DNA of 64,000 nt from Martelella sp. HB161492 (GTDB lineage: Bacteria > Pseudomonadota > Alphaproteobacteria > Rhizobiales > Rhizobiaceae): contig NZ_JAATVV010000002.1 in NCBI RefSeq assembly GCF_013184775.1, positions 62,001-126,000 of the forward strand, written 5' to 3'. Positions 17,684 through 28,501 of the stretch are shown here, one piece after another. Below the pieces are notes generated by a model. The model was not told the origin of the DNA, did no database searches, and was given only the letters and a program-made list of their open reading frames with translations. The position numbers and the translations under genes are program-made. Numbering within the stretch: the first letter of the stretch is position 1; each line of letters starts with the position of its first letter.

Positions 17684-19060
17684 CTAGAAATACTGAATCG
17701 AGACGCGAAACAGCTGCTCGACATGGCGGACGGCCGAGGCCGCGGCAAAAAGAATCACCCGGTCACCGGTCTTGATCTTCATGTCGCCGGTCGGCCGCAG
17801 AAATGATTCGCCCCGGTAGACTGCGCCGATCCTGATGCCTTCCGGCAGTTCGAGATCGCGGAACGGCGTTCCGACCAGCGGCGACGTTGCGAGCGCCTCG
17901 GCCTCCACCACTTCCGCCGCCCCCTTCTGCACCGCATAGACCGAGCGGATACGCCCTTTGCGAACATGCTGCAGAACGCGCGAGATCGTCACCGCGCGCG
18001 GATTGATATAGGCATCGATGCCGAGCGACTTGGTCACATCGTGGAAAGAAGGATTGTTCAGCAGCGCCAGATTGGAATCACAGCCCAGCTGCTTGGCAAT
18101 CACGGAAGCCAGAATATTGGTCTGGTCGTTATTGGTCAGCGACACCATCAGATGCGCATCCGGCACATCCGCCTGGATCATCAGGTTCTGGTCGAGTGCC
18201 GAGCCCTGCAGCACGATCACATTGTGCAGCTGATCGGAGACGGCAATGGCACGCTCGCGATCATTCTCGATGATTTTCACCTTGGTCTTGGGCTGCAGCT
18301 CTTCCAGCGACTTGGCAACGAAGAAGCCGATATTGCCACCACCGGCAATCACGATCCGCCGCGCTTCCTGCTCTTCGTGGCCGAACAGCGCCAGCGTCCG
18401 GCGGATCTGATCCTGTTCGCAGACCACATAGACCATGTCGCCAACCAGGATCTGGTCGGAGGAATGCGGAATGATGATCTTGTCATGACGGTAGATGCCG
18501 GTCACCGTCGCGCTGAGATCGGGGAAAAGCTGGCTGAGCTGCTGCAGCGGCGTGTTCACCACCGGGCAGTCATCGTGGCACTCGACCGCGAGCATGGCGA
18601 TATTGCCGTCACCGAACCGTACGATGTCGGTGGCGCCGGGGAAGGAGATGCGTCGCAACACCATCCTGCCGACTTCGACTTCCGGCGAAATCGTCACATC
18701 AATGGGCATGTGATCGCGTGAGAACAGATCCGAATAATGCGCCTGAAGATAGCTCTGCGAGCGGATTCGGGCGATCTTGGTCGGAACGTTGAACAGCGAG
18801 TGGGCCACCTGGCAGGCAACCATGTTGATCTCGTCATGCAGCGTCACGGCGATGATCATGTCAGCTTGATCGGCGCCGGCCCGGGCCAGCACATCCGGGT
18901 GCGCACCGTGGCCGACATAGCCACGCACATCCAGAAGTTCGGTGATCGCGCTGATCAGCGTTGCCGATGTATCGATGACCGAGACATCGTTATATTCCTG
19001 GGAAAGTCGCTCGGCGATACCGAAGCCGACCTGCCCTGCCCCGCAGATGATGATCTTCAT
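17684..19060 (-). CDS. trkA: Trk system potassium uptake regulatory protein TrkA
   Basis: TrkA is the cytosolic NAD(H)-binding gating subunit of the Trk potassium channel. The 458-residue protein is a tandem duplication of RCK N and C domains, with two Rossmann motifs: IICGAGQVGFGIAERL at the N terminus and IVIAGGGNIGFFVAKSL in the second half. Each is followed by a TrkA-C domain. No TrkH or TrkG pore gene lies in the window. It sits between ntrX and hfq, the standard order in rhizobia. Confidence 0.95.
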   Translation of the reverse strand: MKIIICGAGQVGFGIAERLSQEYNDVSVIDTSATLISAITELLDVRGYVGHGAHPDVLARAGADQADMIIAVTLHDEINMVACQVAHSLFNVPTKIARIRSQSYLQAHYSDLFSRDHMPIDVTISPEVEVGRMVLRRISFPGATDIVRFGDGNIAMLAVECHDDCPVVNTPLQQLSQLFPDLSATVTGIYRHDKIIIPHSSDQILVGDMVYVVCEQDQIRRTLALFGHEEQEARRIVIAGGGNIGFFVAKSLEELQPKTKVKIIENDRERAIAVSDQLHNVIVLQGSALDQNLMIQADVPDAHLMVSLTNNDQTNILASVIAKQLGCDSNLALLNNPSFHDVTKSLGIDAYINPRAVTISRVLQHVRKGRIRSVYAVQKGAAEVVEAEALATSPLVGTPFRDLELPEGIRIGAVYRGESFLRPTGDMKIKTGDRVILFAAASAVRHVEQLFRVSIQYF

Positions 19061-19149
19061 GTCGTCCGTTCCGGCGCATGGCCATGTTCACGTTCAGTCG
19101 CTTGCCAGTCGAAGCAGACGCGATCGCCGCGTCTGCTTCCGGAGCATAT

Positions 19150-20514
19150 CTATATGCCAAGCGATTTCAATTTGCGATGCAAAGCAGAGCGCTCCATGCC
19201 GACAAATTCTGCCGTTCGGGAAATATTCCCGCCGAACCGGTTGATCTGCGCCATCAGATAATCCCGCTCGAATCGCTCCCGCGCCTCACGCAGCGGCAAC
19301 GTCATGATATGGGCATCGCCGGAGCCCTGGATCTGCGGCAGCACGTCGGACAGATCCGCGGGCAGGAGATCAGCCGAAATCGGCGTCTGGGCATCCTCGT
19401 CACGCGCCAGGATCATCAGCCGCTCCAGATTGTTGCGCAGCTGCCGGATATTGCCCGGCCAGTCATGCGCCTGAAGGATCGCCATTGCATCATCGCCGAT
19501 CCTGCGCTGGCGGATGCCCGCCTGATCGCAAAGCTGACGCAGGATCAGATCCACAAGAAAGGGAATATCCTCGCGCCGCTCGGCAAGGCTTGGAATGCGC
19601 ACCGGAACCACGGCAAGACGGTGATAGAGATCCTGGCGGAACAGGCCGTCATCAATGCGCTGCTGCAGGTTGAGCGCGGTCGAGGAAATGATGCGAACAT
19701 CAACCTTCACCCGCCGGCTGCCGCCGACACGTTCGAACTGCTGATCGACCAGCACACGCAGGATCTTCTTCTGGGTTTCCCGCGGCATCTCGCCGACTTC
19801 GTCAAGATAAAGCGTGCCGCGATGGGCCTGTTCCAGCGCACCGGTCCTGCGGGTATTGCCACCGCCGCCTTCGACACCGAAAAGCTCGATTTCCATATTC
19901 TCCGGCGTGATTGCTGCTGCGTTCACGGCGACAAACGGCCCTTCGGCGCGCAGTGAGCGGCTGTGCAGCAGGCGTGCGGCGACTTCCTTGCCGCTGCCCG
20001 AACCGCCAAAGATCATCACCCGGCTATTGGTCGGCCCAAGCTTCTCGATCGTCTGGCGCAGCTGAGAAATCAACAGGGAAGATCCCACCAGTTCTTCCGG
20101 GTCGCCACTCTTGCGCTTCAGTTCGGAGACTTCGCGCTTCAGCCGAGAATTCTCAAGCGCCCGCTCGGCAATCAGCACCAGCCGGTCGGCCTTGAACGGC
20201 TTTTCGATGAAATCGAAGGCCCCCCGCTTGATTGCCGATACCGCCGTTTCGATATTGCCATGGCCAGAAATCATCACGACCGGCAGATCCGGGTGACGGG
20301 CCTTGATTTCATCCAGAAGGCCGAGCCCATCGAGCCGGCTTCCCTGCATCCAGATATCCAGAAAGATAAGGCGCGGAACGCGGTCGGCAATCGCCGCTAG
20401 CGCGCTGTCGCTGTCATGAGCGACACGGGTTTCATGACCTTCATCGGAGAGAATGCCGGAAACGATGTCTCGTATATCTGCTTCGTCGTCAACGACAAGA
20501 ATATCAGACGCCAT
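19150..20514 (-). CDS. ntrX: Response regulator NtrX (AAA+ type, without GAFTGA)
   Basis: Partner of the sensor NtrY in nitrogen and redox/envelope control. Order of domains: receiver (Asp53 in FLDIWMQ), AAA+ ATPase with Walker A GGSGSGKE and Walker B TLYLDEVGEMP, and a Fis-type helix-turn-helix (GGNISRTAEFVGMERSALHRKLKSLG). The loop that contacts sigma-54, GAFTGA in NtrC, is absent: the stretch after ELFG reads VEGGGGNTRRTGALEQ. It probably does not activate sigma-54 directly. I start at the ATG giving MASDILVVDDE (20514). It overlaps ntrY by 11 bases, so the pair is coupled. Confidence 0.94.
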   Translation of the reverse strand: MASDILVVDDEADIRDIVSGILSDEGHETRVAHDSDSALAAIADRVPRLIFLDIWMQGSRLDGLGLLDEIKARHPDLPVVMISGHGNIETAVSAIKRGAFDFIEKPFKADRLVLIAERALENSRLKREVSELKRKSGDPEELVGSSLLISQLRQTIEKLGPTNSRVMIFGGSGSGKEVAARLLHSRSLRAEGPFVAVNAAAITPENMEIELFGVEGGGGNTRRTGALEQAHRGTLYLDEVGEMPRETQKKILRVLVDQQFERVGGSRRVKVDVRIISSTALNLQQRIDDGLFRQDLYHRLAVVPVRIPSLAERREDIPFLVDLILRQLCDQAGIRQRRIGDDAMAILQAHDWPGNIRQLRNNLERLMILARDEDAQTPISADLLPADLSDVLPQIQGSGDAHIMTLPLREARERFERDYLMAQINRFGGNISRTAEFVGMERSALHRKLKSLGI

Positions 20515-22813
20515 CTTGTTTTGCTTCCTTGTCTTTTTCTTCACGCCCGCCTTCCACATCCTGGATGTGGGGCAGTTCCACGCGGATCATAGCTCCTCGA
20601 CCACCGGCAAAATCGTCTGGCGCATCATGCAGGCCAAGCGTACCGCCATGCTCTTCGATAATCTTGCGGACGATGGCCAGCCCCAGCCCCGTCCCCTTCT
20701 CGCGCATGGTTATATATGGTTCGAGTATCAGATGCCGGTTTTCAACGGGCAGGCCTTTTCCGTTGTCGATAATGTCAACAACGAAACGGTCTCTCGCCGC
20801 GTCATATCCGGCGCGCACCAGTATTTTCTTTTCACCGTCGATTTCATCAGCGGGAACTGCTTCGATCGCCTCGACGGCATTCTTGATAATGTTGGCAAAG
20901 GCCTGCCCCAGCATGCGGCCATCAAAATAGCCCTTCAGCGGCTTGTCGCCCAGTTCACGGGTAAAGGTCACATCATTCTGCGCCATTTCCCTCAGAAACA
21001 CGGCATCCACCAGGATCTCACGCAGATCCACCTGCGATTTTGATGGCTTGGGCATGCGGGCAAAGGCCGAGAATTCGTCGACCATCCGGCCGATATCCCC
21101 AACCTGACGAACGATCGTGTCGGTACACTGATCGAAGACCTTGCGGTCGTCCTCACTTTCGACCTGCCGGCCGAAGCGGCGCTTCAGCCGCTCTGCCGAA
21201 AGCTGGATCGGCGTCAACGGGTTCTTAATCTCATGGGCGATGCGCCGTGCGACATCAGCCCAGGCGGAGGACCGCTGTGCGATGATGAGATCGGTAATAT
21301 CATCCAGCGTGATGACATAGGAACTGTCGACATCATTGGCCTCTTCGCGCGTCACCTGAACGGACAAGGTCCGCTCATTGCCGTGGCGCATGAGGTTGAC
21401 CTGACGCAGGAAATTCTTGCGACGCCGGCGCATCGCCGCTGTCATGACGATATCGATCTCGGGTGCCACTTCCTTGAGCTTGCGCCCCGACAATTCGCCT
21501 TCGTTGAGGGCGAGCATATCTTCCGCCGAGCGGTTCACGATGGTGATGACGCGGTTCTCGTCAACGCCGATAACGCCCGCCGTCACACCGGACAGCACGG
21601 CCTCGATGAACCGGCGGCGATCATCGATCTCGTCCTTGGCCAGCAGCACTTCGCGTTGCTGGCCGCGAATCTCGGCAACCATCTTGTTGAACGTGCGCGA
21701 CAGCCGGCCGACATCGCCGTCAATCGTGCGGACGGGAACAACCACCCGCAAATCACCGGAGGCCACCTGGTCAGCCGCGCCGATCAGCAGCCGGATCGGC
21801 AGCACGATCCGGTCGGCGACGGCGATACCGGTCCAGATCGCTGCCAGCAACACGATCAGAGCAAAACCGAGGTAAAGAACAGCAAAGGCGATCTGCAGCG
21901 ACAGCCGCCCCTTCTCCATGGTGTGATATTCGGTGAAGTTGTCCTTGATCATCCGCATCGCCCCCATGACGTTGGCGTCTACGGCGCGGATGGTGTAAAG
22001 ATAGCTGCCCGGTATCGCTTCAAGAGCGACAACGGCGCCGACGAAATTGGTCGGCCCCGAAGGAATGAGCGTCGGCTGGCCTGCAGCGGCTTTCTCAAGC
22101 GCATCCTTGGGCACATCCGGCAGTTTCGGTTCGCCCGTCCCCATATCGGCCTGGAGGATCACGCTGCCATCACTGCGTACCAGAAATGCCCCCATCATGC
22201 CGCGACCGCGTGCCTGACGCGTCACGAGATCGGTAAAGCCCTTGCGATCAAGCACATAAAGCGAGCGGTTGCGTTCCAGATCATTGGCCATCGACAATGT
22301 CTGCCCCTGAAGGATGCTGTTATTCTCCTCCATATAGGCCTCGGCAACACTGAGCGATGATTCCACGATCGCCTGCGTGCGCATCGAGAACCAGCGGTCC
22401 AGGCCGGCATTCAGCGTCAATGTCGCGAAGATCGCCACCAGGATCGCCGGCGTCACCGCAACAATCGAGAACAGCAGAACAACGCGAATGTGCAATTGCG
22501 CGGCAGCGCGGCCGCGGCGGCGGGCCTTCAGCAGGCGGATCACTTCGCTCGAGATCAGATAGATGAGCGCAAGGACCGAAAGGGAATTGGTTGCCACGAG
22601 GCCGACAACCACATGTCCGGTCGGCTTGACCGGCGTCAGCCCCAGCAAAATAAACAGCGTTGCTATCGCAATCAGCAGGGCGCCGCCAACAAGCGCCATG
22701 CCCGGAGAGCGCAGGATAGCCCGCGCCGTACCCTGGCGATAATCGAGCTCATCCGCGCGCGCGTCAGCATCCTGCTGCTGAAAATCATCACTATCACTTG
22801 CCGAAGCGGCCAT
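20504..22813 (-). CDS. ntrY: Sensor histidine kinase NtrY
   Basis: A 769-residue membrane sensor kinase. Near the N terminus are several hydrophobic helices (ALVGGALLIAIATLFILLGL, VVGLVATNSLSVLALIYLI, VVLLFSIVAVTPAILVAIFATL), then an extracytoplasmic region of about 170 residues, another helix near 320-340 (LYLGFALIVLLAAIWTGIAV), a HAMP domain, a PAS domain (VIGVDENRVITIVNRSAEDMLALN), the phosphorylated histidine in [26 protein letters not shown], and the ATPase motifs NAVEAIEA, DNGKGLP and GTGLGLAIV. It phosphorylates NtrX, encoded just downstream with overlap, and may cross-talk with NtrC. Confidence 0.95.
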   Translation of the reverse strand: MAASASDSDDFQQQDADARADELDYRQGTARAILRSPGMALVGGALLIAIATLFILLGLTPVKPTGHVVVGLVATNSLSVLALIYLISSEVIRLLKARRRGRAAAQLHIRVVLLFSIVAVTPAILVAIFATLTLNAGLDRWFSMRTQAIVESSLSVAEAYMEENNSILQGQTLSMANDLERNRSLYVLDRKGFTDLVTRQARGRGMMGAFLVRSDGSVILQADMGTGEPKLPDVPKDALEKAAAGQPTLIPSGPTNFVGAVVALEAIPGSYLYTIRAVDANVMGAMRMIKDNFTEYHTMEKGRLSLQIAFAVLYLGFALIVLLAAIWTGIAVADRIVLPIRLLIGAADQVASGDLRVVVPVRTIDGDVGRLSRTFNKMVAEIRGQQREVLLAKDEIDDRRRFIEAVLSGVTAGVIGVDENRVITIVNRSAEDMLALNEGELSGRKLKEVAPEIDIVMTAAMRRRRKNFLRQVNLMRHGNERTLSVQVTREEANDVDSSYVITLDDITDLIIAQRSSAWADVARRIAHEIKNPLTPIQLSAERLKRRFGRQVESEDDRKVFDQCTDTIVRQVGDIGRMVDEFSAFARMPKPSKSQVDLREILVDAVFLREMAQNDVTFTRELGDKPLKGYFDGRMLGQAFANIIKNAVEAIEAVPADEIDGEKKILVRAGYDAARDRFVVDIIDNGKGLPVENRHLILEPYITMREKGTGLGLAIVRKIIEEHGGTLGLHDAPDDFAGGRGAMIRVELPHIQDVEGGREEKDKEAKQDGV

Positions 22814-23014
22814 GCCCCACCGTCTGCCAGACTGAACACCAGTATCGAGCGGTGAACCGGAATCAGGCCTGCCGCGTCAACGATATATGTGGATTATATG
22901 CAACAGATTGTGGCACAAATGCAACGACCATGCCGCCGACCACGCCATTCATGACGGGAAATCCTTCCGGTTCACAACCGCAGCCACTGAATTTTTGTCG
23001 AGCCCTGCAGCGAC

Positions 23015-24472
23015 TTATGACGACGCGCTGCGCGAGCTGCGGTAAACCGAAACGCCAAGTTCACGGATCTTCTTGCGCAGGGTGTTTCTGTTCAGCCCCA
23101 GAAGATCGGCGGCGCGTATCTGATTGCCGCGTGTCGCAGTCAGTGCGGCAAGGATCAACGGATACTCGACTTCGCTCAATACCCGCTCATAAAGGCCCGA
23201 AGGTGGCAGGCTTTCGCCGAAACTGGCGAAATAACTGCGCATATTTTCCTCAACCGCCTGGGCAATTGTCGGCATGCCATTGCGGCTGCTTGCCTTGTCC
23301 ACGGGGGCTTCCGGCTGATCGGAACGCAATTCCTGTTCGACGATCTCGCGTGTGATCACATCCTGCGGATAAAGCGCCATCAGCCGCCGCACGAGGTTTT
23401 CAAGCTCGCGCACATTGCCCGGCCAGCCATAGCCCTTCATCGCATCAATCGCCTCCTGCTCGAAGCGCTTGCCGCCAAGCCCTTCAGCCTCGCCGCTCTG
23501 GACGAAATGGCGGACCAGATCACCGATGTCCTCGGTCCGCTCGCGCAGAGGCGGCAGGCGAAGCGGTACGACATTCAGGCGGTAATAGAGGTCTTCACGG
23601 AACAGGCCCTGATGAATGGACTGCTTCAGATCCTTGTTGGTGGCGGCGACGATGCGGACATCGGTGCGGATCGGCGTGCGTCCGCCGACGGTGGTATACT
23701 CGCCCTGCTGGAGCACGCGCAAAAGCCGGGTCTGGGCATCCATCGGCATGTCGCCGATCTCATCAAGAAACAGCGTGCCGCCTTCAGCCTGCTCGAACCG
23801 GCCCGAAGAACGGGTCTGGGCACCGGTAAAGGCCCCCTTTTCGTGACCGAAAAGCTCCGACTCGATCAGATCACGCGGGATGGCGGCCATGTTGATCGCA
23901 ACGAACGGACCGTTGCGGCGCTTGCCGTAGTCATGCAGCGCACGGGCCACCAGTTCCTTGCCCGTTCCCGATTCACCGGTGATCATCAGCGTCAGGTCAG
24001 TCTGCATCAGCCGCGCCAGAACCCGGTAGATTTCCTGCATCGCAGCAGAGCGCCCGACCAGCGGCATGCCATCCTGCATGTCATCATCCATGGGTGCCGG
24101 CTTGCGTTTCGGCTCCGACAGCGCCCGGCCGACAATCGCGATCAGCTCGGTCAGGTCGAAGGGCTTGGGCAGATAGTCATAGGCCCCCTTCTCCGACGCC
24201 CTGACAGCGGTCATGAAGGTGTTCTGCGCACTCATCACAATCACCGGCAGCTCGGGGCGAGACTTCTTGATCCGGGGCAGGAGATCGAACGCGTTTTCAT
24301 CCGGCATCACCACATCGGTGAGAACCAGATCGCCTTCGCCGGATGAAACCCAGCGCCACAGCGTTGCGGCATTTGATGTAATGCGAACATCATAACCGGC
24401 GCGGCTCAGTGCCTGGTTGAGAACGGTGCGAATGGCTGCATCGTCATCTGCGACAAGAATGGTAGCGGTCAT
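23015..24472 (-). CDS. ntrC: Nitrogen regulator NtrC (sigma-54 activator)
   Basis: NtrC activates sigma-54 promoters when nitrogen is scarce. The 485-residue protein has a receiver with the phosphorylatable Asp53 (LTDVVMPDE) and a central AAA+ domain with Walker A GESGTGKE, an intact [13 protein letters not shown] sigma-54 contact loop and Walker [15 protein letters not shown]-terminal Fis-type helix-turn-helix ([25 protein letters not shown]) binds DNA. The start is the ATG giving [11 protein letters not shown] (24472), 20 bases after ntrB. A sigma-54 promoter in front of glnB in this same window is a likely target. Confidence 0.96.
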   Translation of the reverse strand: MTATILVADDDAAIRTVLNQALSRAGYDVRITSNAATLWRWVSSGEGDLVLTDVVMPDENAFDLLPRIKKSRPELPVIVMSAQNTFMTAVRASEKGAYDYLPKPFDLTELIAIVGRALSEPKRKPAPMDDDMQDGMPLVGRSAAMQEIYRVLARLMQTDLTLMITGESGTGKELVARALHDYGKRRNGPFVAINMAAIPRDLIESELFGHEKGAFTGAQTRSSGRFEQAEGGTLFLDEIGDMPMDAQTRLLRVLQQGEYTTVGGRTPIRTDVRIVAATNKDLKQSIHQGLFREDLYYRLNVVPLRLPPLRERTEDIGDLVRHFVQSGEAEGLGGKRFEQEAIDAMKGYGWPGNVRELENLVRRLMALYPQDVITREIVEQELRSDQPEAPVDKASSRNGMPTIAQAVEENMRSYFASFGESLPPSGLYERVLSEVEYPLILAALTATRGNQIRAADLLGLNRNTLRKKIRELGVSVYRSSRSASS

Positions 24473-24492
24473 CGGAAAATGTCCTGTCTGTC

Positions 24493-25626
24493 TTATTGTG
24501 TGATCGCGCCTGTCGAGACGTCTTTCGAAACCGGCATCAGAATACGGAATGTCGTGCGGCTGCTCTGGTTTTCGCACTCGATTATGCCACCATGGCCGCC
24601 AATGATCTTGGCAACAAGAGCAAGACCGAGCCCCGTTCCGTTCGGTTTCGTCGTGATAAAGGGATCGAAAAGATGTGCCATCAGATCTGGCGGAACACCA
24701 GGTCCATTGTCATGCACGCAAAATTCCAGCGGCAACGAAATCTTCTCGCGTGAACCGGCTACGGAAAGACGGATACCCGGCCGATAGGCCGTTGTCAGCA
24801 CGATTTCGGCATCCGGCTTGCCGGAAACGGCTTCGGCAGCATTCTTCACCAGATTCAGGAACACCTGCACCATCTGGTCGCGATTGGCATAGATCTGCGG
24901 CAGCGACGGATCGTAATTCTCGATGATCTTGATATCCCGGGCAAATCCGGCCTGAGCCAGCGCCTTCACATGGTCAAGCACCGAGTGGATGTTGAGCGGC
25001 ACCCGATCGATCGGCCGCTCGTCAGAGAAGATCTCCATCCGGTCTACAAGCGACACGATACGGTCGGTCTCGTCGCAGATCAGCCGGGTCAGCGCCCTGT
25101 CGTCATCACTGGCATTGGTTTCCAGAAGCTGTGCGGCGCCGCGTATCCCTGACAGCGGGTTCTTGATTTCATGGGCCAGCATCGCGGCAAGTCCGGTGAC
25201 CGAACGGGCAGCAGCCCGATGTACCAGCTGGCGATCAATCTTGTCGGCCATCGAGCGAACCTGAAACACCAGCGCCACCGATCCCTGGTCGCCGACCGGG
25301 GCGACATAGATATCGACCAGCTTGTCCTGACCGAGCCGCGGCGACGACAGATCGACGCGATATTCATTGACCGGCGCACGGCGCCCGCGCACCTGAGAGA
25401 TCAGCGACAGAAGCGGGCTGTCGAAGGGGATATATTTTGACAGCGGCTGACGGGCGAGATGCGCCGCGCTCGCGCCGAAAAACACTTCGGCCTCCCAGTT
25501 CGCGTAAGTGATATGCCCCTGCTCATCCACAAGCACCACCGGGTTCTGGATTGCATTCAGCACGTCGGCGGCGAGCGAATCTTCCGGCCGCACTGCGTCA
25601 CCGAGACCGTTCTTCTTCATATTCAT
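24493..25626 (-). CDS. ntrB: Nitrogen sensor histidine kinase/phosphatase NtrB
   Basis: NtrB is a cytosolic kinase and phosphatase of NtrC, governed by PII protein binding. The 377-residue protein has an N-terminal PAS domain ([22 protein letters not shown]), the phosphorylated His152 in [21 protein letters not shown], and ATPase boxes [17 protein letters not shown] and [12 protein letters not shown]. The ATG at 25626 overlaps the dusB stop as ATGA and has AGGAAGG four bases upstream, so dusB-ntrB-ntrC forms one coupled operon, as known for nifR3-ntrBC of rhizobia and Rhodobacter. Confidence 0.96.
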   Translation of the reverse strand: MNMKKNGLGDAVRPEDSLAADVLNAIQNPVVLVDEQGHITYANWEAEVFFGASAAHLARQPLSKYIPFDSPLLSLISQVRGRRAPVNEYRVDLSSPRLGQDKLVDIYVAPVGDQGSVALVFQVRSMADKIDRQLVHRAAARSVTGLAAMLAHEIKNPLSGIRGAAQLLETNASDDDRALTRLICDETDRIVSLVDRMEIFSDERPIDRVPLNIHSVLDHVKALAQAGFARDIKIIENYDPSLPQIYANRDQMVQVFLNLVKNAAEAVSGKPDAEIVLTTAYRPGIRLSVAGSREKISLPLEFCVHDNGPGVPPDLMAHLFDPFITTKPNGTGLGLALVAKIIGGHGGIIECENQSSRTTFRILMPVSKDVSTGAITQ

Positions 25627-26636
25627 GCGGCCTTCCTGCCTTCCGTGGCGCCCTGATCGCCAAGAATATCTTCAAGCTGTCTGAGCACGAAACCGGGGTC
25701 CCGTGCCGTCATGATTTCGGCCTTCCGACCATCATCAAGCGAAGGAGCCAGGCGCTCCAGATACCACGCCACATGTTTGCGGGCATGCCGCACGCCGACG
25801 TGGGAACCGTAAAAGGCCATCATCGCCTCGTAATGTTCCAGTACAATCGCCCTCGTCTCGGCGGCATCAGGCCCTGAATGCCCGGCCAGCACCCCGGCAT
25901 GCCAGGGCCGCCCCTGGCAGCCGCGACCGAGCATTACCGCCGTCGCGCCCGATCTGCGCGCAATCTCCGATACATCTGCTTCGGTTTCGACATCGCCATT
26001 GGCAATCAGTGGCACCGTCAGCCGGTCTGCAACAGCGGCAATCGCATCCCAGTCCGCCCGGCCCTTGTAGAACTGCATCCGGGTCCGCCCGTGAACCGTG
26101 ATGGCGCGTGCACCCGCTTTTTCAGCGGCATGAGCAAGCTCAGGCGCATTCAGGCTGTCTGAATCCCAGCCAAGCCGCATCTTCACCGTCACCGGCACCT
26201 TGACGGCCTGAACGGTTGCCTCGATCAGGGCAATGGCACGCTCCGGCTCGCGCATCAGCGCCGAACCGGTGAAGCCGCCGGTGACCTTTTTCGCCGGACA
26301 GCCGATATTGATATCGATGATGTCAGCGCCCTCGCCTTCGCAGATCCGCGCCGCCTCCGCCATGAAGGCAGGCTCCCGGCCCGCAAGCTGAACCATATGC
26401 GGCTTCAGACCGGCACCCTTGAGCCTTGCCCAACTTTCGGCGGTATTAAAGGTCAGTTCCCGGCTGGCAATCATCTCGGTCACGACCAGACCGGCCCCGT
26501 AGCGCCAGGCGATCTGCCGGAAGGGAAGATCCGTCACACCGGACATGGGTGCAAGGACCACCCGGTTGCGAAGTGTCACGCCACCGATTTCAAATGTGTC
26601 GGAAGGGTTGAATTTGTGCAAATGACTATCTTTCAC
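25623..26636 (-). CDS. dusB: tRNA-dihydrouridine synthase (NifR3)
   Basis: A flavin enzyme that reduces uridines in the tRNA D-loop using NADPH. The 337-residue protein has the FMN-binding [17 protein letters not shown] start, the catalytic cysteine in [20 protein letters not shown], and [14 protein letters not shown]. It overlaps ntrB by four bases and is the first gene of the ntr operon, which gave the family its old name nifR3. The start is uncertain: the GTG at 26636 has no good ribosome binding site, and a TTG 15 bases later is an alternative. Confidence 0.94.
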   Translation of the reverse strand: MKDSHLHKFNPSDTFEIGGVTLRNRVVLAPMSGVTDLPFRQIAWRYGAGLVVTEMIASRELTFNTAESWARLKGAGLKPHMVQLAGREPAFMAEAARICEGEGADIIDINIGCPAKKVTGGFTGSALMREPERAIALIEATVQAVKVPVTVKMRLGWDSDSLNAPELAHAAEKAGARAITVHGRTRMQFYKGRADWDAIAAVADRLTVPLIANGDVETEADVSEIARRSGATAVMLGRGCQGRPWHAGVLAGHSGPDAAETRAIVLEHYEAMMAFYGSHVGVRHARKHVAWYLERLAPSLDDGRKAEIMTARDPGFVLRQLEDILGDQGATEGRKAA

Positions 26637-26792
26637 GCAGTCAATTATTTTGCCCTATTTTTAGACAAAATGATCCGATCTGCCAAGTGAATTCGGTTGC
26701 GATACACAAATTTTAGGCAAACGCTGGAAATATGACGCTATCACTGTAACGTCGGCGCCAACAGGAATCATTTTCTCGGACTTTTATCGGCC

Positions 26793-28004
26793 ATGCAACC
26801 CGGATCAAGCTTTCAGCCCGCCGTCATCATCGTCGCCGCCGGACGCGGTGAAAGGGCCGGCGCCCCCGAGGAAGGGCCCAAACAATATCGCCCGATCGGC
26901 GGAAAACCCGTTATCTCCCACACGCTTTCAGTGTTTTCATCTTGGCGCCAGGCCAAAGGACGCATCGTCGTCGTCATCCACCCGGATGATGAGAACCTGT
27001 TTGCTGCAGCGCGCGCTATTGTCGCAGGTGCGGAAGACATCACATTTGTGCATGGCGGTACGACACGGCAGCTTTCCGTGCTCGCCGGTCTGCGCGCGCT
27101 CGAGCCGTACGGCGCGACTCATGTGCTTATTCATGATGCCGTCCGCCCCTTTTTCGACATCGCGCTGCTGGAGCGTATTGCGGATGCCTTGAAGCGCGGC
27201 GCGCCCGCCGTGCTGCCGGCGATAGCCGTCGCCGATACGCTGAAGCGCCGCGCCGAGGATGGAACGGTTGCCGAGACCGTGCCACGCAACGGGCTTTATG
27301 CGGCGCAGACACCGCAATCCTTCGCCTATCCGGCCATCCGGCAGGCCCATGAGCAAGCCTTCGCGGCCGGAAAACTGGACTTTACCGACGACGCCGGCAT
27401 TGCCGAATGGGCGGGCCTGCCGGTGACCCTGGTCGAAGGCCTTGCCGACAATGTCAAACTCACACTGAAGCGGGATATCGCCATGGCCGATGAGAAACTG
27501 TCCTCCGCAACCATTCCCGATATTCGCACCGGTAATGGCTATGATGTTCACAAACTGGTTGAAGGTGATGGCGTAACCCTCTGCGGTGTCTTTATTCCTC
27601 ACGATATGACGTTGTCCGGTCATTCGGATGCGGACGTCGCCTTTCACGCCCTGACCGACGCGCTTCTTGCCACCTGCGGTGAAGGCGATATCGGCGATCA
27701 TTTCCCGCCATCCGATCCGCAATGGCGTGGCGCGGCCTCCAGGATCTTTCTCGAACATGCGGCAGGGATCGTCCGCGCCAAAGGCGGCACCATCCTGAAT
27801 GCCGATGTTTCGCTGATTGCCGAGGCCCCGAAGATCGGCCCGCATCGCCTTGCCATGCGCGAGAACATCGCCCAATGCCTCGGCATTGCGCTCGAACGCG
27901 CTTCGGTCAAGGCAACCACCAACGAAACCATCGGCTTTGTCGGCCGGAGGGAAGGCATAGCGGCGATCGCAACCGCCTCGGTGCACTACGGAGAGCCTGA
28001 ATGA
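26793..28004 (+). CDS. ispDF: Bifunctional IspD/IspF (isoprenoid MEP pathway)
   Basis: A natural fusion of two MEP-pathway enzymes. Residues 1 to about 235 are IspD, 2-C-methyl-D-erythritol 4-phosphate cytidylyltransferase ([32 protein letters not shown]). Residues about 245-403 are IspF, the cyclodiphosphate synthase, with metal ligands in GNGYDVHKL and the [18 protein letters not shown] and [11 protein letters not shown] segments. The fusion is usual in alphaproteobacteria. The ATG is the first in the frame after the divergent region with dusB. The next gene, pncC, overlaps by four bases. Confidence 0.96.
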   Translation: MQPGSSFQPAVIIVAAGRGERAGAPEEGPKQYRPIGGKPVISHTLSVFSSWRQAKGRIVVVIHPDDENLFAAARAIVAGAEDITFVHGGTTRQLSVLAGLRALEPYGATHVLIHDAVRPFFDIALLERIADALKRGAPAVLPAIAVADTLKRRAEDGTVAETVPRNGLYAAQTPQSFAYPAIRQAHEQAFAAGKLDFTDDAGIAEWAGLPVTLVEGLADNVKLTLKRDIAMADEKLSSATIPDIRTGNGYDVHKLVEGDGVTLCGVFIPHDMTLSGHSDADVAFHALTDALLATCGEGDIGDHFPPSDPQWRGAASRIFLEHAAGIVRAKGGTILNADVSLIAEAPKIGPHRLAMRENIAQCLGIALERASVKATTNETIGFVGRREGIAAIATASVHYGEPE

Positions 28005-28501
28005 GTATTCTCGATCCAGACCTGGAGGAGCGCGCCCGCGTTCTGATCGAATATTGCAGCCGCACCGGCGCGATGATCGCAACGGCTGAATCATGCACCG
28101 GCGGCCTGATCGCTGCTGCGCTGACGGAAATCTCAGGCTCGTCCGCGGTTGTCGATCGTGGCTTCGTCACCTATTCCAACGCGGCGAAGATGGAGATGCT
28201 CGGCGTCCAGAAAGCCATTCTCGACCAATATGGTGCCGTCTCGCGTGAAACTGCGCTGCAGATGGCAAGCGGTGCGCTCTGGCGCTCCAATGCCCGGATG
28301 GCGATTGCCGTGACCGGTATTGCCGGCCCGACCGGCGGCACGGATGAAAAGCCCGTCGGCCTCGTTCACCTCGTCGCCCGGAACCGCGCCGGACATGTCC
28401 ACCATATCGAGAGCCGTTATGGCGATATCGGCCGCGCGGCGATCCGCCGGGCGACCGTCAGATCGGCGCTGGGCATGCTCGAGGCGCTCGCTCAGGCATA
28501 G
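28001..28501 (+). CDS. pncC: Nicotinamide-nucleotide amidase (CinA C-terminal domain family)
   Basis: A 166-residue stand-alone CinA C-terminal domain, the PncC amidase that converts nicotinamide mononucleotide to nicotinic acid mononucleotide in pyridine nucleotide salvage. Characteristic segments are [43 protein letters not shown] and [23 protein letters not shown]. It overlaps the end of ispDF by four bases (ATGA) and its 3' end overlaps the convergent Coq10-like gene by 10 bases. The older name cinA is often carried over for this shorter protein. Confidence 0.93.
   Translation: MSILDPDLEERARVLIEYCSRTGAMIATAESCTGGLIAAALTEISGSSAVVDRGFVTYSNAAKMEMLGVQKAILDQYGAVSRETALQMASGALWRSNARMAIAVTGIAGPTGGTDEKPVGLVHLVARNRAGHVHHIESRYGDIGRAAIRRATVRSALGMLEALAQA

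Noticed and set aside
17467-17748. Minus-strand 93-codon frame between trkA and hfq
   Set aside because: Overlaps the ends of both genes, lacks a convincing start and resembles no family.
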